Part shown: piece by piece, positions 12,796-20,118 of the stretch | How the letters are laid out: every line of letters begins with the position of its first letter | Position numbering within the stretch: position 1 is the first letter of the stretch | DNA from: a virus | Virus record (IMG/VR): IMGVR_UViG_3300025168_000909 | Location: 1-20,118 of that record | Length of the DNA: 20,118 nt | Strand: one strand, 5' to 3' | Translations under genes and position numbers: made by a program | Notes under the pieces: model-generated | What the model was told of the DNA's origin: nothing | The model's input: only the letters and a program-made list of their open reading frames with translations | Databases searched by the model: none

Positions 12796-13016
12796 TACTG
12801 GCCCTTAAGGCTATTTTGAAAAACAACGATTAATGACTGTATCGCCTCTTGGGCAAGATTAGCATCACCTTGCGCTGCCTTGTTAATATTGCTGATCAAT
12901 TGGGCGGCTTGGTCCTCCAGATCGCGAAATAGGGAGGCCTTCGTCTCTGGGGTTTGTTCTTGGGCCTCTAACATTGTCTTATTCCAGCTTTCAATTATCG
13001 TCTTCATTTCCGTCAC
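12795..13016 (-). CDS. Small helical head-operon protein (73 aa)
   Basis: The start is a GTG at 13016 with GGAG 7 bases upstream; the in-frame ATG three codons later is too far from that site. The protein is mostly helical and acidic (MTEMKTIIESWNKTMLEAQE, later LFRDLEDQAAQLISNINKAA). In length and place it recalls T4 gp67 (80 aa), a prohead core protein between portal and protease, but I see no clear sequence likeness. Treat the gp67 idea as positional only. Confidence 0.65.
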   Translation of the reverse strand: MTEMKTIIESWNKTMLEAQEQTPETKASLFRDLEDQAAQLISNINKAAQGDANLAQEAIQSLIVVFQNSLKGQ

Positions 13017-13026
13017 AGCGCTTCTC

Positions 13027-13566
13027 CTAAATTGTATACAAATAGTTTAATGAATAGGGGTCTCGTATATACCCCGGGCGGATAGAACCTTGTTCCGAGC
13101 GCTGGGGCACTTCTCCAAGTTCTGTGGAGTCTGTCTTATCTGGGTGCACAAGCTCATCGTCAGCCATTGATACAATAGCTTCGGTCGACTCAAAATAAGG
13201 ACGCTCTTCCGTAATAAACGAATCGATATTAACTAGGGCTAGTTTGGCTGCAGAAATACTCTCGTTAAAGGGCGTCTGCAGCGTGGCCTCAAAAGCTCCA
13301 AAAAAAGATCCCGCCTGGATAGATTCGGGAAGAACTATTCCGCGCTTGTGGAGAAACGAAAATAATCTATTTTGGGCTCCATACACCAAGTCATTCATCG
13401 TTTCTTTGGGGAATACTAACACCTTATTCTCTTTGGTGGATAGCACAATATCAATATCGCCATGGCCAAAAATCATCAAGTCTCCGCTAATACTTTTGCG
13501 GATATCCATCTCCAGGCGTACAGAGGCTTTATTCGCCCCTTTTCCGACTTTAACTACGATCGGCAT
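13027..13566 (-). CDS. Head-operon protein of unknown function (179 aa)
   Basis: The ATG at 13566 is chosen because the only earlier start in frame is a TTG two codons upstream; an AGGA lies 11 bases before the ATG. The N-terminal half looks beta-rich (MPIVVKVGKGANKASVRLEM, GDLMIFGHGDIDIVLSTKEN), the second half helical and acidic, ending SIRPGYIRDPYSLNYLYTI. The gene overlaps the one before it by 17 bases. It occupies the T4 gp67/gp68 region between portal and protease. I do not recognise a family. Confidence 0.75.
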   Translation of the reverse strand: MPIVVKVGKGANKASVRLEMDIRKSISGDLMIFGHGDIDIVLSTKENKVLVFPKETMNDLVYGAQNRLFSFLHKRGIVLPESIQAGSFFGAFEATLQTPFNESISAAKLALVNIDSFITEERPYFESTEAIVSMADDELVHPDKTDSTELGEVPQRSEQGSIRPGYIRDPYSLNYLYTI

Positions 13567-14383
13567 CTTCAAATATTTCCTTTACTAGTTGCTGTGTTTT
13601 TAATACAGTCAGGAGCATCTTATCATTAACAGGCTCTGCTTTAAACGAATCAAAACGCTCTAAAATGCTTTTAGCTTTCTTTAGCATTTCAGGATCTTGC
13701 TTGATAATATCGCCACCCATAGACTTTTCTAAAGCCTCGCGGAGTCTGGTTAGCTCGCAATTCAAAAACACCTTCAACTCTAATCCATTATTTACAAAAG
13801 ATGAAATATAGTGTTCCAGCAAAGTTTTCTGCTCACTCAATAGAGAGTTGTTATATTTATTATTAAATTTGGCAACAAAAGATTTATAAACCACATCATC
13901 TATTTCGCCAACTGGTGCGCTTTGTGTGGGGGTGCCACTCATATCAGATAGCAGCTGCGTTTCTAGCATAACTCTTTGCTTGGGAGAAGACTTGTCAGAA
14001 AAGATGTGGTATATTGTTGCAAGAGTGCGATAGTTAGGAACAAAAGTATTATAAAAATCTCTTTCTATTTCAACATTAACATCTTTAATGAGATCACTCT
14101 GTTTCACGAACAGACCGTGGGCATCAAGCAGACGGCTAGCTTGTTTAGCCTCTATGAGAATTCTTTCGGCAGTTCTCTGATCAATGTTCTGATTTTCGTA
14201 CAAAGAACGATAGCAATCTAAGTGTTGCTTTAAAATCGACCCTTCCTTAAAGTGTTTCTTGAGCAAAGACACCGCTATTTTATGACGTCTTTTGTCTTTC
14301 TTCATCGCTGCTACTGTAACTTCGCGTACGAGAGACTCGTAAATAAAAGCAGTATTTCTTTTTTTATTATGCCTTATCTTCAT
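13550..14383 (-). CDS. Helical head-operon protein of unknown function (277 aa)
   Basis: The ATG at 14383 has GGAG 6-7 bases upstream, which makes it a better start than the TTG five codons earlier. The protein is basic at its N-terminus (MKIRHNKKRNTAFIYESLVR) and almost wholly helical, with charged heptad-like stretches such as LLKKHFKEGSILKQHL. It overlaps the portal gene by 17 bases and the next gene by 17 bases, so the three are probably coupled in translation. Its place directly after the portal gene suggests a head core or portal-associated factor. I do not recognise a family. Confidence 0.78.
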   Translation of the reverse strand: MKIRHNKKRNTAFIYESLVREVTVAAMKKDKRRHKIAVSLLKKHFKEGSILKQHLDCYRSLYENQNIDQRTAERILIEAKQASRLLDAHGLFVKQSDLIKDVNVEIERDFYNTFVPNYRTLATIYHIFSDKSSPKQRVMLETQLLSDMSGTPTQSAPVGEIDDVVYKSFVAKFNNKYNNSLLSEQKTLLEHYISSFVNNGLELKVFLNCELTRLREALEKSMGGDIIKQDPEMLKKAKSILERFDSFKAEPVNDKMLLTVLKTQQLVKEIFEDADRS

Positions 14384-16388
14384 TCTTATTCTCCACAAGT
14401 ATATTGTCTTTTTTCTCTAAACCTTCTAGAAGAGTGCGAATAGTACTGTTCAATTCAAACAACTTCTGCTCTTCAACTGTTTCTGTCATTGAATAAATAG
14501 ATTCATTTTGTTCATAAATACCTCTTCCTGCCGATGGCATCGCTAAAGTATTTAAGTCGGTGAGGCCTGGGACGGTATTTCTAGTAGTACTAGAAGATTT
14601 TTCTTTTGACCATTGGCTTTGCATATGGCGCGTCCTGGCGCCCCTTCCTCTTCTATCTCTTTTGACTGGTTGGTACACTTTTCCTTTGGATCCGGGTGTT
14701 AGTCGCGGTGAATCTCTAGAGCCTGGAGGCACTGCTAAAAGAGAAGAATCATCCCCGCCCCCCGTGTCTGCTGATGCATCACCGGCGGGCATCTCTTCTG
14801 GACCTCCCAGATCAAGACCTCCTTCTTCGCCACCAAGTTCTCCGCCAAGATCACCTCCCAGATCGCCACCCAGATCGCCACCAAGATCTCCGCCTAGGCC
14901 ACCGCCTTCGCCAGCAGCTGCAGCTTCAGCAACTGCTTGCAGTGACGCGTCATGTTTGCGATCGTAGTACATCTCTCGTTGATTGCGAATAAACTCTTCA
15001 TTAGACATACCAAATATATGTTCAGTGACCCAGCGCCGCGAGAAGAAGCCTTCAGTGGCGGAACCGGCAATGTCAAACTTCTGCTTCCAGTGCTCAATCT
15101 CTTGAAGTTCTGCGATCTTTGAAGGGTTATTGAGAGAGAGGCCAAAAGATAGTAGATCGTCGCCGCGGAAACCCAACGTATATAAGTGGATGATACCAAC
15201 CTTCTCAAGTTCTGACACGATGACTCGCTGCAATCTTTGGATCGTTCTCGCAAAACGAATGTCTTTTTGAGCTAGCGTAGTCTTATCTTCGGCGGCGCCT
15301 TCGCCCATAGCGAGATATGCTTGGGGTATTTTTAATGCAGAAAAGAGCTTATCGCGGAGATACTTAATATCATCAATCGCTGTAATGTTTTGGGCGCCGG
15401 CAAGAGATGTAATCTCTGTCGCGGATCCTGCACGAACAGGGATGAAATAATCTTCTTCAATAGACATCGGATTATAGCGTAGATCGACTCGACCAGATGT
15501 AGGATCTACTACCGAGTGGCGTTTAAGTTGCGTTACAATCTTTTGCATGTACTGTTCGACTTCATTGGGAGGCACGGCGCCGACATCAATCTTAAACACT
15601 CGGCGTTCGGACGAACGCACTACACGATAAGCCATCATGGCGTCTTCCATAAGAACCAATTGGCGCCAGATGCGACGAGCAGGTTCTAAAATAGAGGTGC
15701 CGTATGGAGCATATTTGTCATTTCCCAAAATACGGAAATGACAAACCTGCCAGTTCTCAAATGTCATACCCGCGGAGTTCCATTGATATTGCACATAGTT
15801 AGGGTTGGTGGAATCCATACCTTCTAGTCTTTCAATCTCTGAACTGGGAAGCGCAATAACCGATTGAACTCCGAACTTATCATCAATATCTAAATAAAGA
15901 AAGAAATCTCCATACTTACACATTGTTCTGGCCCAACCAAAAAGATTATATTGAGCGTTAAGGATGTTGTCATAAAGAATCGCCAACACCGCCTTAATTT
16001 CTTCATTCGGACATTTGATATTAATCATAGGACGTAAATCAGAATATGTTGTCATTTCATCTGCATAAATATCCATTGTTGATGCAATCTCTGGCATATA
16101 CTCCATTTGGTCAAAGTCAACATAGCGCTCGTTTCTGCGCTGATTTGCAATAGCATTTGTAGCAATATTATCTAAAGGATTATATAGGCTCTTTTTGAAC
16201 TGCTGGCCGCTGGCTGTTTTAAATCGTGAAGAAAACTTATCTAGATGTTGACGTCGAATGCGGCGGCCGGTCTGCGAACGATAGTTTATAATCGGTCCTG
16301 AAAACAACCGAGTCAAGGCCTTAAACAATGTAGACTGTTGGTTGGCCGGGTTTTTACCTTGTGATTTGTTGCGGTTCTTTGGTGCCAT
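14367..16388 (-). CDS. 20: Portal protein (T4 gp20-like) with a long C-terminal extension
   Basis: The portal forms the 12-fold ring at one capsid vertex through which DNA is pumped. This 673-aa protein carries the gp20 core: MEYMPEIASTMDIYADEMTT (95-114), YAPYGTSILEPARRIWRQL (226-244), ERRVFKIDVG (261-270), SIEEDYFIPVRAG (309-321), the LAGAQNITAIDDIKYLRDKL segment (329-348) and LKIPQAYLAMG. T4 gp20 is 524 aa. Here the extra length is mostly C-terminal: an Ala/Gly-rich start, the (LGGD)n repeat at 498-529, then a Ser/Arg-rich linker and an acidic helical end. The terminase gene is just upstream, with 8 bases between them. Confidence 0.95.
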   Translation of the reverse strand: MAPKNRNKSQGKNPANQQSTLFKALTRLFSGPIINYRSQTGRRIRRQHLDKFSSRFKTASGQQFKKSLYNPLDNIATNAIANQRRNERYVDFDQMEYMPEIASTMDIYADEMTTYSDLRPMINIKCPNEEIKAVLAILYDNILNAQYNLFGWARTMCKYGDFFLYLDIDDKFGVQSVIALPSSEIERLEGMDSTNPNYVQYQWNSAGMTFENWQVCHFRILGNDKYAPYGTSILEPARRIWRQLVLMEDAMMAYRVVRSSERRVFKIDVGAVPPNEVEQYMQKIVTQLKRHSVVDPTSGRVDLRYNPMSIEEDYFIPVRAGSATEITSLAGAQNITAIDDIKYLRDKLFSALKIPQAYLAMGEGAAEDKTTLAQKDIRFARTIQRLQRVIVSELEKVGIIHLYTLGFRGDDLLSFGLSLNNPSKIAELQEIEHWKQKFDIAGSATEGFFSRRWVTEHIFGMSNEEFIRNQREMYYDRKHDASLQAVAEAAAAGEGGGLGGDLGGDLGGDLGGDLGGELGGEEGGLDLGGPEEMPAGDASADTGGGDDSSLLAVPPGSRDSPRLTPGSKGKVYQPVKRDRRGRGARTRHMQSQWSKEKSSSTTRNTVPGLTDLNTLAMPSAGRGIYEQNESIYSMTETVEEQKLFELNSTIRTLLEGLEKKDNILVENKNEDKA
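14802..14897 (-). repeat. 12-bp repeat tract encoding (LGGD)n in the portal tail
   Basis: The units encode LGGD four times, then LGGE twice, then degenerate copies ending DLGG (residues 498-529). Neighbouring 12-base units differ by one to three bases, for instance GATCTTGGTGGC and GATCTGGGTGGC. The tract is likely to vary in length by slippage and to act as a flexible linker. Confidence 0.88.
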
Positions 16389-16396
16389 TTATTCTC

Positions 16397-17983
16397 TCAC
16401 TTTATAATCCATTTATATTGTTGGTATAACTTTTCAGCTTCAGTCATTTTATCAAAAATTTGATCTTTTTTGTATCCATGTTGACCTTTAATCTGTGTGT
16501 TCATAGTTGTGCGAGCTGTATAAATCGCGCTAACGAAAGCTTTTTGATAGTTTAAATCTCGCGCATTAACTTGAAGAGCAGTATCCCTGACCCAGCAAGC
16601 GATCGCGAGAGCCATGATAAGATCATCATTATATCCTTTCATTGCTTGCGGTTTACCATTCCTCCAAATAAAAGTTTTCATCTCGTTGGTTGTACGAGAA
16701 GAATATATGGTAATTAGTTTGTTTCTGATAAACTCCTCTAATTTGGCTACGATGAGAGGTCTCGTCTTCATTGATGTGGTAAAACCGGGTACCGCAGAGT
16801 TTGTGTTCTCTGCTTGGTGTTGTTCAATATACTCATGGGTCGACTTAATAGAATGATATACATTGGGATACTGGTAGTCATCCATCAACTTTGTCAGGAC
16901 TGAATATCCAATATTGTTGTTCTCGACCACAAGCATACAACCGCCAAATTCTCTACCCACACTATTGAGCATATTAGCAAACATATCTAATGTCGGCTTT
17001 CCTTGGTATTCCCCTACCACTTGCAGGGTCTCAAGTTTAATAATATGAAAAGTAGAAAAGTCGGCGCCGTCTCCTCTTGAAACATCGGCCACTAACAAGT
17101 AATTGCATGTAGGATCAAACTCCTCCCAGATCCAAAAGTTTCTATCAAACCCAGTTCTGTACTTGGGCTCACATACAGTAGACAGCATCCACTCCATACA
17201 ATCAGGATCAATAACTGTCTCCCCTGAAGTGTTGAAGTTGCATTCTAACTCTTGCGCGATCTGCCTCTTGGACATATTCTTGGTTTCTTTCTTATACCAC
17301 TCTCGGTCTCTGTCGGGGTGTACGTCCCAAGATAGCATCGTAAGGTGAAAATTGTTAGCGCCAGCTTCAGAGTCGCTACAAGTTTTATGGAACCAGTTAC
17401 CCACTCCGTTGGGCGTAGAAAGGGCTATACAGCGACCACCCGTTGATAGGGTGGGATACAGGCCAGTCCACAGCTCTTCAAGGTTTTCAATATGAGCCGC
17501 CTCGTCAAGGACCAAAAGAGACAGAGCTTCCGAGCGACCAGCATCGCCGGAGGTAGAGGCTGCCTTAATCGTAGAGCCATTAGATAGTTCAAATGATGTG
17601 CGGTTATCGACACTAATCGTTGCAATCTTTAACCAGTCAGGGACATTGCGCATAATGCTTTTGACTTTCTTAACCAAGTTTCCTGCTGTCGCAAACTTGG
17701 TTGCCATAACAAGAATAGCCTTATCGCGGTGGAATAGCATCATCCATACGATATAGCCTGCGGTAATAGTTGAGATACCTAGCTGACGAGCTTTTAGAAT
17801 AACGTTAAAACGGTAATCATTAAAATCTTCGAGAAGGTCATCTTGGAAGTCGAAAGTGTTAAAAAGAATAAGTCCATGTAATGGGTGTGATATTCTTGCG
17901 TAGTTGTTGAGGAAGTAGGAGGGATCTTTTCCACACTTAAGTATCTCTTTTACTTGTTCTTTTTTGTCTAATTGAAAGCTCAT
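16397..17983 (-). CDS. 17: Terminase large subunit (T4 gp17-like packaging ATPase and nuclease)
   Basis: This 528-aa protein pumps DNA into the prohead and cuts the concatemer. ATPase motifs: Walker A KARQLGIST (64-72; T4 has SRQLGKTT), Walker B LLVLDE (156-161, with D160 and E161), and coupling motif STPNG (189-193). Nuclease motifs: ADVSRGDGADFS (299-310, D300), VVENNN (352-357, E354) and NDDLIMALAI (452-461, D453 or D454), which together fit the RNase H-like metal site. Note that the Walker A lysine of the classical GKT is replaced by Ile-Ser and the usable Lys/Arg is at the start of the motif, as in other large terminases. No small subunit gene is seen in the window. No strong Shine-Dalgarno site lies before the ATG. 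Confidence 0.97.
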   Translation of the reverse strand: MSFQLDKKEQVKEILKCGKDPSYFLNNYARISHPLHGLILFNTFDFQDDLLEDFNDYRFNVILKARQLGISTITAGYIVWMMLFHRDKAILVMATKFATAGNLVKKVKSIMRNVPDWLKIATISVDNRTSFELSNGSTIKAASTSGDAGRSEALSLLVLDEAAHIENLEELWTGLYPTLSTGGRCIALSTPNGVGNWFHKTCSDSEAGANNFHLTMLSWDVHPDRDREWYKKETKNMSKRQIAQELECNFNTSGETVIDPDCMEWMLSTVCEPKYRTGFDRNFWIWEEFDPTCNYLLVADVSRGDGADFSTFHIIKLETLQVVGEYQGKPTLDMFANMLNSVGREFGGCMLVVENNNIGYSVLTKLMDDYQYPNVYHSIKSTHEYIEQHQAENTNSAVPGFTTSMKTRPLIVAKLEEFIRNKLITIYSSRTTNEMKTFIWRNGKPQAMKGYNDDLIMALAIACWVRDTALQVNARDLNYQKAFVSAIYTARTTMNTQIKGQHGYKKDQIFDKMTEAEKLYQQYKWIIK

Positions 17984-18008
17984 TAATCATTTTTTGACTT
18001 GAGGTTCA

Positions 18009-18260
18009 TTAGCGCGGGAGCTGTAAAACGCCCGCATCAATAAGCTCTTCCACTACATCGGGATGTAATTGTCCAGTAATTGCTAACGATTGTCCGTCCA
18101 CCACAACATCCATATTAAATGTCCCAGAGGCGCCCACTATAACAACAGGACCATCGGGCTCCAAAAGAGCACCTCCCACAGGCATTGCAGAGCCAGCACC
18201 GATCGCTTCAGATATCTCTTCCTTAATCATTTCTTTTAATTGTCTTTTGGTGATTTTCAT
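18009..18260 (-). CDS. Small phage protein of unknown function (83 aa)
   Basis: The protein starts with a charged helix MKITKRQLKEMIKEEISEAI, a type of N-terminus I associate with many small proteins of uncultured marine myophages. A beta-rich part follows (GPVVIVGASGTFNMDVVVDG) and a short helix HPDVVEELIDAG. It overlaps the 180-aa gene by ATGA and ends 25 bases before the terminase gene. A virion or packaging accessory role is only suggested by position. Confidence 0.75.
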   Translation of the reverse strand: MKITKRQLKEMIKEEISEAIGAGSAMPVGGALLEPDGPVVIVGASGTFNMDVVVDGQSLAITGQLHPDVVEELIDAGVLQLPR

Positions 18261-18799
18261 TTTTCTTTTTTCCTTGTATCGTTATCGGGTCTGGTTCCCC
18301 AGCCTCCTTGTTCTAAAAATGTTTTCCAGCCTTTCTCTACTGGATTGGTAGAGCCACTGTTGTCATCGTTCATGTTGTTGGAAAGACCTCCCACCTTATA
18401 GTGCTTTTGAGCTAGCACCCAAGAACGCACACGAGATGAGTTTTCGACCCTAACATCAACTTCACCAACTTCTGTTAAAGTAACTCCGTTGCCTGTGATT
18501 TTTTTGTATTCCTTTGCAATCCAACCTTTAATGTCGGTGAGTCTTTGGTCGATTTCTCCTTCGAAGCCGCTAGCGTATACTTCTTTCAGCTGAATTTCAG
18601 AATGGTAACTTAAGCACATCATGTTACCATAAAACTTTACATTAAATCCATCCATTACGCGCTGATCAATAAGGGCATCGCCCTCTTCGCGTCGTAAGAT
18701 GCCATCCTTTGCTGGCTGGTAGTCTTCGCCGAGAGCGCCATCATAAGCGTTAGCGGCGGCTTGTGCTAATCCTTGTACTATTTCATAAACTGTTGCCAT
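18257..18799 (-). CDS. Phage protein of unknown function (180 aa)
   Basis: The N-terminal half mentions a helix MATVYEIVQGLAQAAANAYD and the segment DQRVMDGFNVKFYGNMMCLS; the middle is charged (FEGEIDQRLTDIKGWIAKEY); the end is a polar, Gly/Asn-rich tail finishing DNDTRKKEK. GGAG lies 8 bases before the ATG. The start overlaps the end of the zinc-ribbon-like gene by 17 bases and the stop overlaps the 83-aa gene. I do not recognise a family, though it looks like a conserved gene upstream of the terminase rather than a chance frame. Confidence 0.78.
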   Translation of the reverse strand: MATVYEIVQGLAQAAANAYDGALGEDYQPAKDGILRREEGDALIDQRVMDGFNVKFYGNMMCLSYHSEIQLKEVYASGFEGEIDQRLTDIKGWIAKEYKKITGNGVTLTEVGEVDVRVENSSRVRSWVLAQKHYKVGGLSNNMNDDNSGSTNPVEKGWKTFLEQGGWGTRPDNDTRKKEK

Positions 18800-19172
18800 T
18801 TTCGGGTCTCCATCCTTTTAGCCATCTCTCTTCTCTTCCCTCGACATATTGAATATAGCATTTATTGCAACACTCAAATTTGACGAGGCAAACATCATCC
18901 ATAGATTTCTTTGGGAAAGACCCGCAGACAGGACAACTTTTTAAAGATTCTCTATTAAGTAGTTTTTTTGAGATCTTAATCCCATTAACATCTACTTTTT
19001 CTTGCCACTCTTCATTCTTGCGTTGTTTTTGATAAAAATGCTTTGATTGTAACAGGTATTCTTTTTCTTTTTCTTCGTTCCAATTTCCACGTGGGTTTTG
19101 GATCGCTTCCTTCCCGTATTTTTCTGCGATCGCCTTCTCAATTCGAGCGATCTTATCTGGATCTTTACTCAT
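18783..19172 (-). CDS. Zinc-ribbon-like small phage protein (129 aa)
   Basis: The ATG at 19172 (MSKDPDKIARIEK) is preferred over one 11 codons earlier that would give a longer overlap with the upstream gene. The first 65 residues are charged and helical. The C-terminal part has CPVCG (80-84) and ECCNKC (100-105), six Cys in all counting C95, which could bind one zinc ion. It ends ERWLKGWRPENGNSL. Zinc ribbons of this size often bind nucleic acid or protein, but no specific function can be assigned. It overlaps its neighbours by 8 and 17 bases. Confidence 0.78.
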   Translation of the reverse strand: MSKDPDKIARIEKAIAEKYGKEAIQNPRGNWNEEKEKEYLLQSKHFYQKQRKNEEWQEKVDVNGIKISKKLLNRESLKSCPVCGSFPKKSMDDVCLVKFECCNKCYIQYVEGREERWLKGWRPENGNSL

Positions 19173-19578
19173 TAAACACGCGGTACGCAGCATAAGTGGT
19201 AGCAACTCCTGCTGCTATGCCGCCGGCAAACCACCACAACTTATTGCTCGGTGACTGACTCAACATTGCCTCTTGTAAGGCAGCAATCTCAATGTCTTTT
19301 TGCTCGATACGCAAGTCGGACTCGCGCATCAAAGCATCTAAACGAATTTGAAAATTTTGACGCTCAAGGTGAAACTCTGTAGCCTGTACATCTAAATGAT
19401 ACTCAACCTCTAGGTCGCAACCCATTCTGTATTCTTCAGGCAGAACTAACAACTCGGCAATGCCGCGCTTATTAAACAAAACACCCTCAAAGGGCGCTGG
19501 CTCATTTTCTCCAAGAATAGTAAACTGTGGCGGCTGAGCATATGCCGCCGTAGAAAATAACAATGCTTTAAGGAACAT
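19165..19578 (-). CDS. Secreted coiled-coil protein with C-terminal membrane helix, possible spanin-like lysis protein (137 aa)
   Basis: Residues 1-14 (MFLKALLFSTAAYA) look like a short signal peptide with an AYA-Q cleavage site. The segment ENEPAPFEGVLFNKRG (24-39) follows, then a coiled coil at about 58-107, and a membrane helix at 114-131 (KLWWFAGGIAAGVATTYAAY). The order of exported N-terminus, periplasmic coiled coil and C-terminal membrane helix is that of a unimolecular spanin, but no lipobox Cys is seen after the signal. A stop codon 9 codons upstream of the ATG rules out a longer N-terminus. The start lies 11 bases inside the previous gene. It could instead be an inner-membrane or endolysin-regulating protein. 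Confidence 0.75.
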   Translation of the reverse strand: MFLKALLFSTAAYAQPPQFTILGENEPAPFEGVLFNKRGIAELLVLPEEYRMGCDLEVEYHLDVQATEFHLERQNFQIRLDALMRESDLRIEQKDIEIAALQEAMLSQSPSNKLWWFAGGIAAGVATTYAAYRVFNE

Positions 19579-19978
19579 ATTGAAATCCGAATGTATCTGT
19601 TACTTGGTCTGCGAGTTCTTCTTTGTTTTCTGTGAATTGCCGGCGGTTATCGATTGTAGTCTCAATTTCAATAATTCTTTCCTCAACCACCACTTCAACT
19701 TCAGCGCTGTCTTGCTCATATTGTTTCTCCAGTAAATCTAATGCATCGCGATAAGTTCGCAAAGCTTGTTCTTTTCTTTCTAATTCTTCTGCGTGTATAT
19801 CTTGTAAACCGTCGATTTGGTTTTGAAGAGACTGTTGGCTCGCTTCGTAAGTGTTCTCAAGCTGTTTATAATCATAGCGCATTTTGCCAATAACTGCAAG
19901 TAAAAGAACAATAATTGCTATTTCTTTCCAGTTTTTCTTTACGAACCCGAGAACTTTAAGCCAGTCAACTTTTAACAT
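19568..19978 (-). CDS. Rz-like inner-membrane spanin candidate (136 aa)
   Basis: A single membrane helix at about 19-32 (EIAIIVLLLAVIGKM) follows a short basic N-terminus, so the rest would lie in the periplasm. Residues 33-115 form a long charged coiled coil (YKQLENTYEASQQSLQNQI and onwards). This is the layout of i-spanins such as lambda Rz, which join the inner membrane to the outer membrane in the last step of lysis. The start overlaps the stop of the holin-like gene by one base (TGATG). No sequence-specific spanin signature is visible, so the assignment rests on architecture and neighbours. Confidence 0.72.
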   Translation of the reverse strand: MLKVDWLKVLGFVKKNWKEIAIIVLLLAVIGKMRYDYKQLENTYEASQQSLQNQIDGLQDIHAEELERKEQALRTYRDALDLLEKQYEQDSAEVEVVVEERIIEIETTIDNRRQFTENKEELADQVTDTFGFQYVP

Positions 19979-20118
19979 CAGACGCCTTTCATCTTGGCAA
20001 GACCATCAATAACACCCTGTGTACCGATGTAAATTGCGGAGAGCATCACCCAGTCCCCCGATTCAAGGCCATAAAATGCCATCAATCCTGTGGCTGTTAG
20101 CCAAACCAGAAACTTGCG
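19978..20118 (-). CDS. Holin-like small membrane protein (partial, 5' end outside window)
   Basis: Only the last 46 codons are inside the window, open to the right edge. They read as two hydrophobic segments, KFLVWLTATGLMAFYGL and DWVMLSAIYIGTQGVIDGL, split by a short ESG turn, then a basic end AKMKGV. Small two- or three-helix proteins with a charged tail next to a spanin-like gene are commonly holins, which open the inner membrane at lysis. The TGATG overlap with the Rz-like gene supports one lysis operon. The missing N-terminus limits certainty. Confidence 0.65.
   Translation of the reverse strand, partial: RKFLVWLTATGLMAFYGLESGDWVMLSAIYIGTQGVIDGLAKMKGV

Noticed and set aside
14802-14895. 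The portal repeat tract considered as a CRISPR-like or regulatory repeat
   Set aside because: The units are 12 bases, contiguous, in frame and encode a simple LGGD repeat; there are no spacers.

Overview
This window looks like the late (virion assembly) region of a tailed, double-stranded DNA phage of the T4-like myovirus type. Every convincing gene lies on the minus strand, so transcription runs from right to left. The diagnosis rests on one set of genes: a gp17-type terminase large subunit, a gp20-type portal, a gp21-type prohead protease, an acidic coiled-coil gp22-type scaffold and a gp23-type major capsid protein with highly recognisable segments. The style of the accessory genes (a viral bS21, fibre modules with repeated stalk motifs, short proteins beginning MKITKRQLKEMIKEE) resembles uncultured marine T4-like phages, but that is an inference. 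The strong Shine-Dalgarno sites imply a host that uses ordinary anti-Shine-Dalgarno pairing. The host itself cannot be named from the sequence.

Layout in transcription order. (1) 20118-19165: a probable lysis cassette, with the end of a holin-like membrane protein, an Rz-like inner-membrane spanin candidate, and a secreted coiled-coil protein with a C-terminal membrane helix. (2) 19172-18009: three small unrecognised phage genes, one with a Cys-rich zinc-ribbon-like segment. (3) 17983-14367: terminase and portal. (4) 14383-12493: four genes in the position where T4 has its prohead core genes; none is clearly recognised except a DUF1360-like membrane protein. (5) 12444-9879: prohead protease, a large charged protein that may be an internal head or core protein, a 141-aa protein, and a ribosomal protein bS21 homologue. 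(6) 9841-5297: a block of virion proteins, four of which are fibre-like and share a C-terminal beta domain. (7) 5230-2115: scaffold and major capsid protein. (8) 1979-1: a fifth protein with the same C-terminal domain, a very basic histone-H1-like small protein, and the first 312 codons of a virion or neck-like protein that runs off the left edge.

The genes are packed tightly, with many ATGA, TGATG or longer overlaps from 20118 down to about 9879. From there to the left edge several spacers appear, holding minus-strand hairpin terminators (after the 447-aa fibre gene, the major capsid gene, the 149-aa gene and perhaps the 115-aa gene) and a recurring short motif close to ACTATTTATA on the coding strand. 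This suggests that the most abundant virion proteins are made from separately controlled transcripts. The major capsid gene has a Shine-Dalgarno sequence complementary to the last 12 bases of bacterial 16S rRNA. The most interesting features are the family of fibre-like genes placed between protease and scaffold, the bS21 gene inside the head-assembly operon, and a shared LAGIK C-terminus on the scaffold and on a second head-operon protein.
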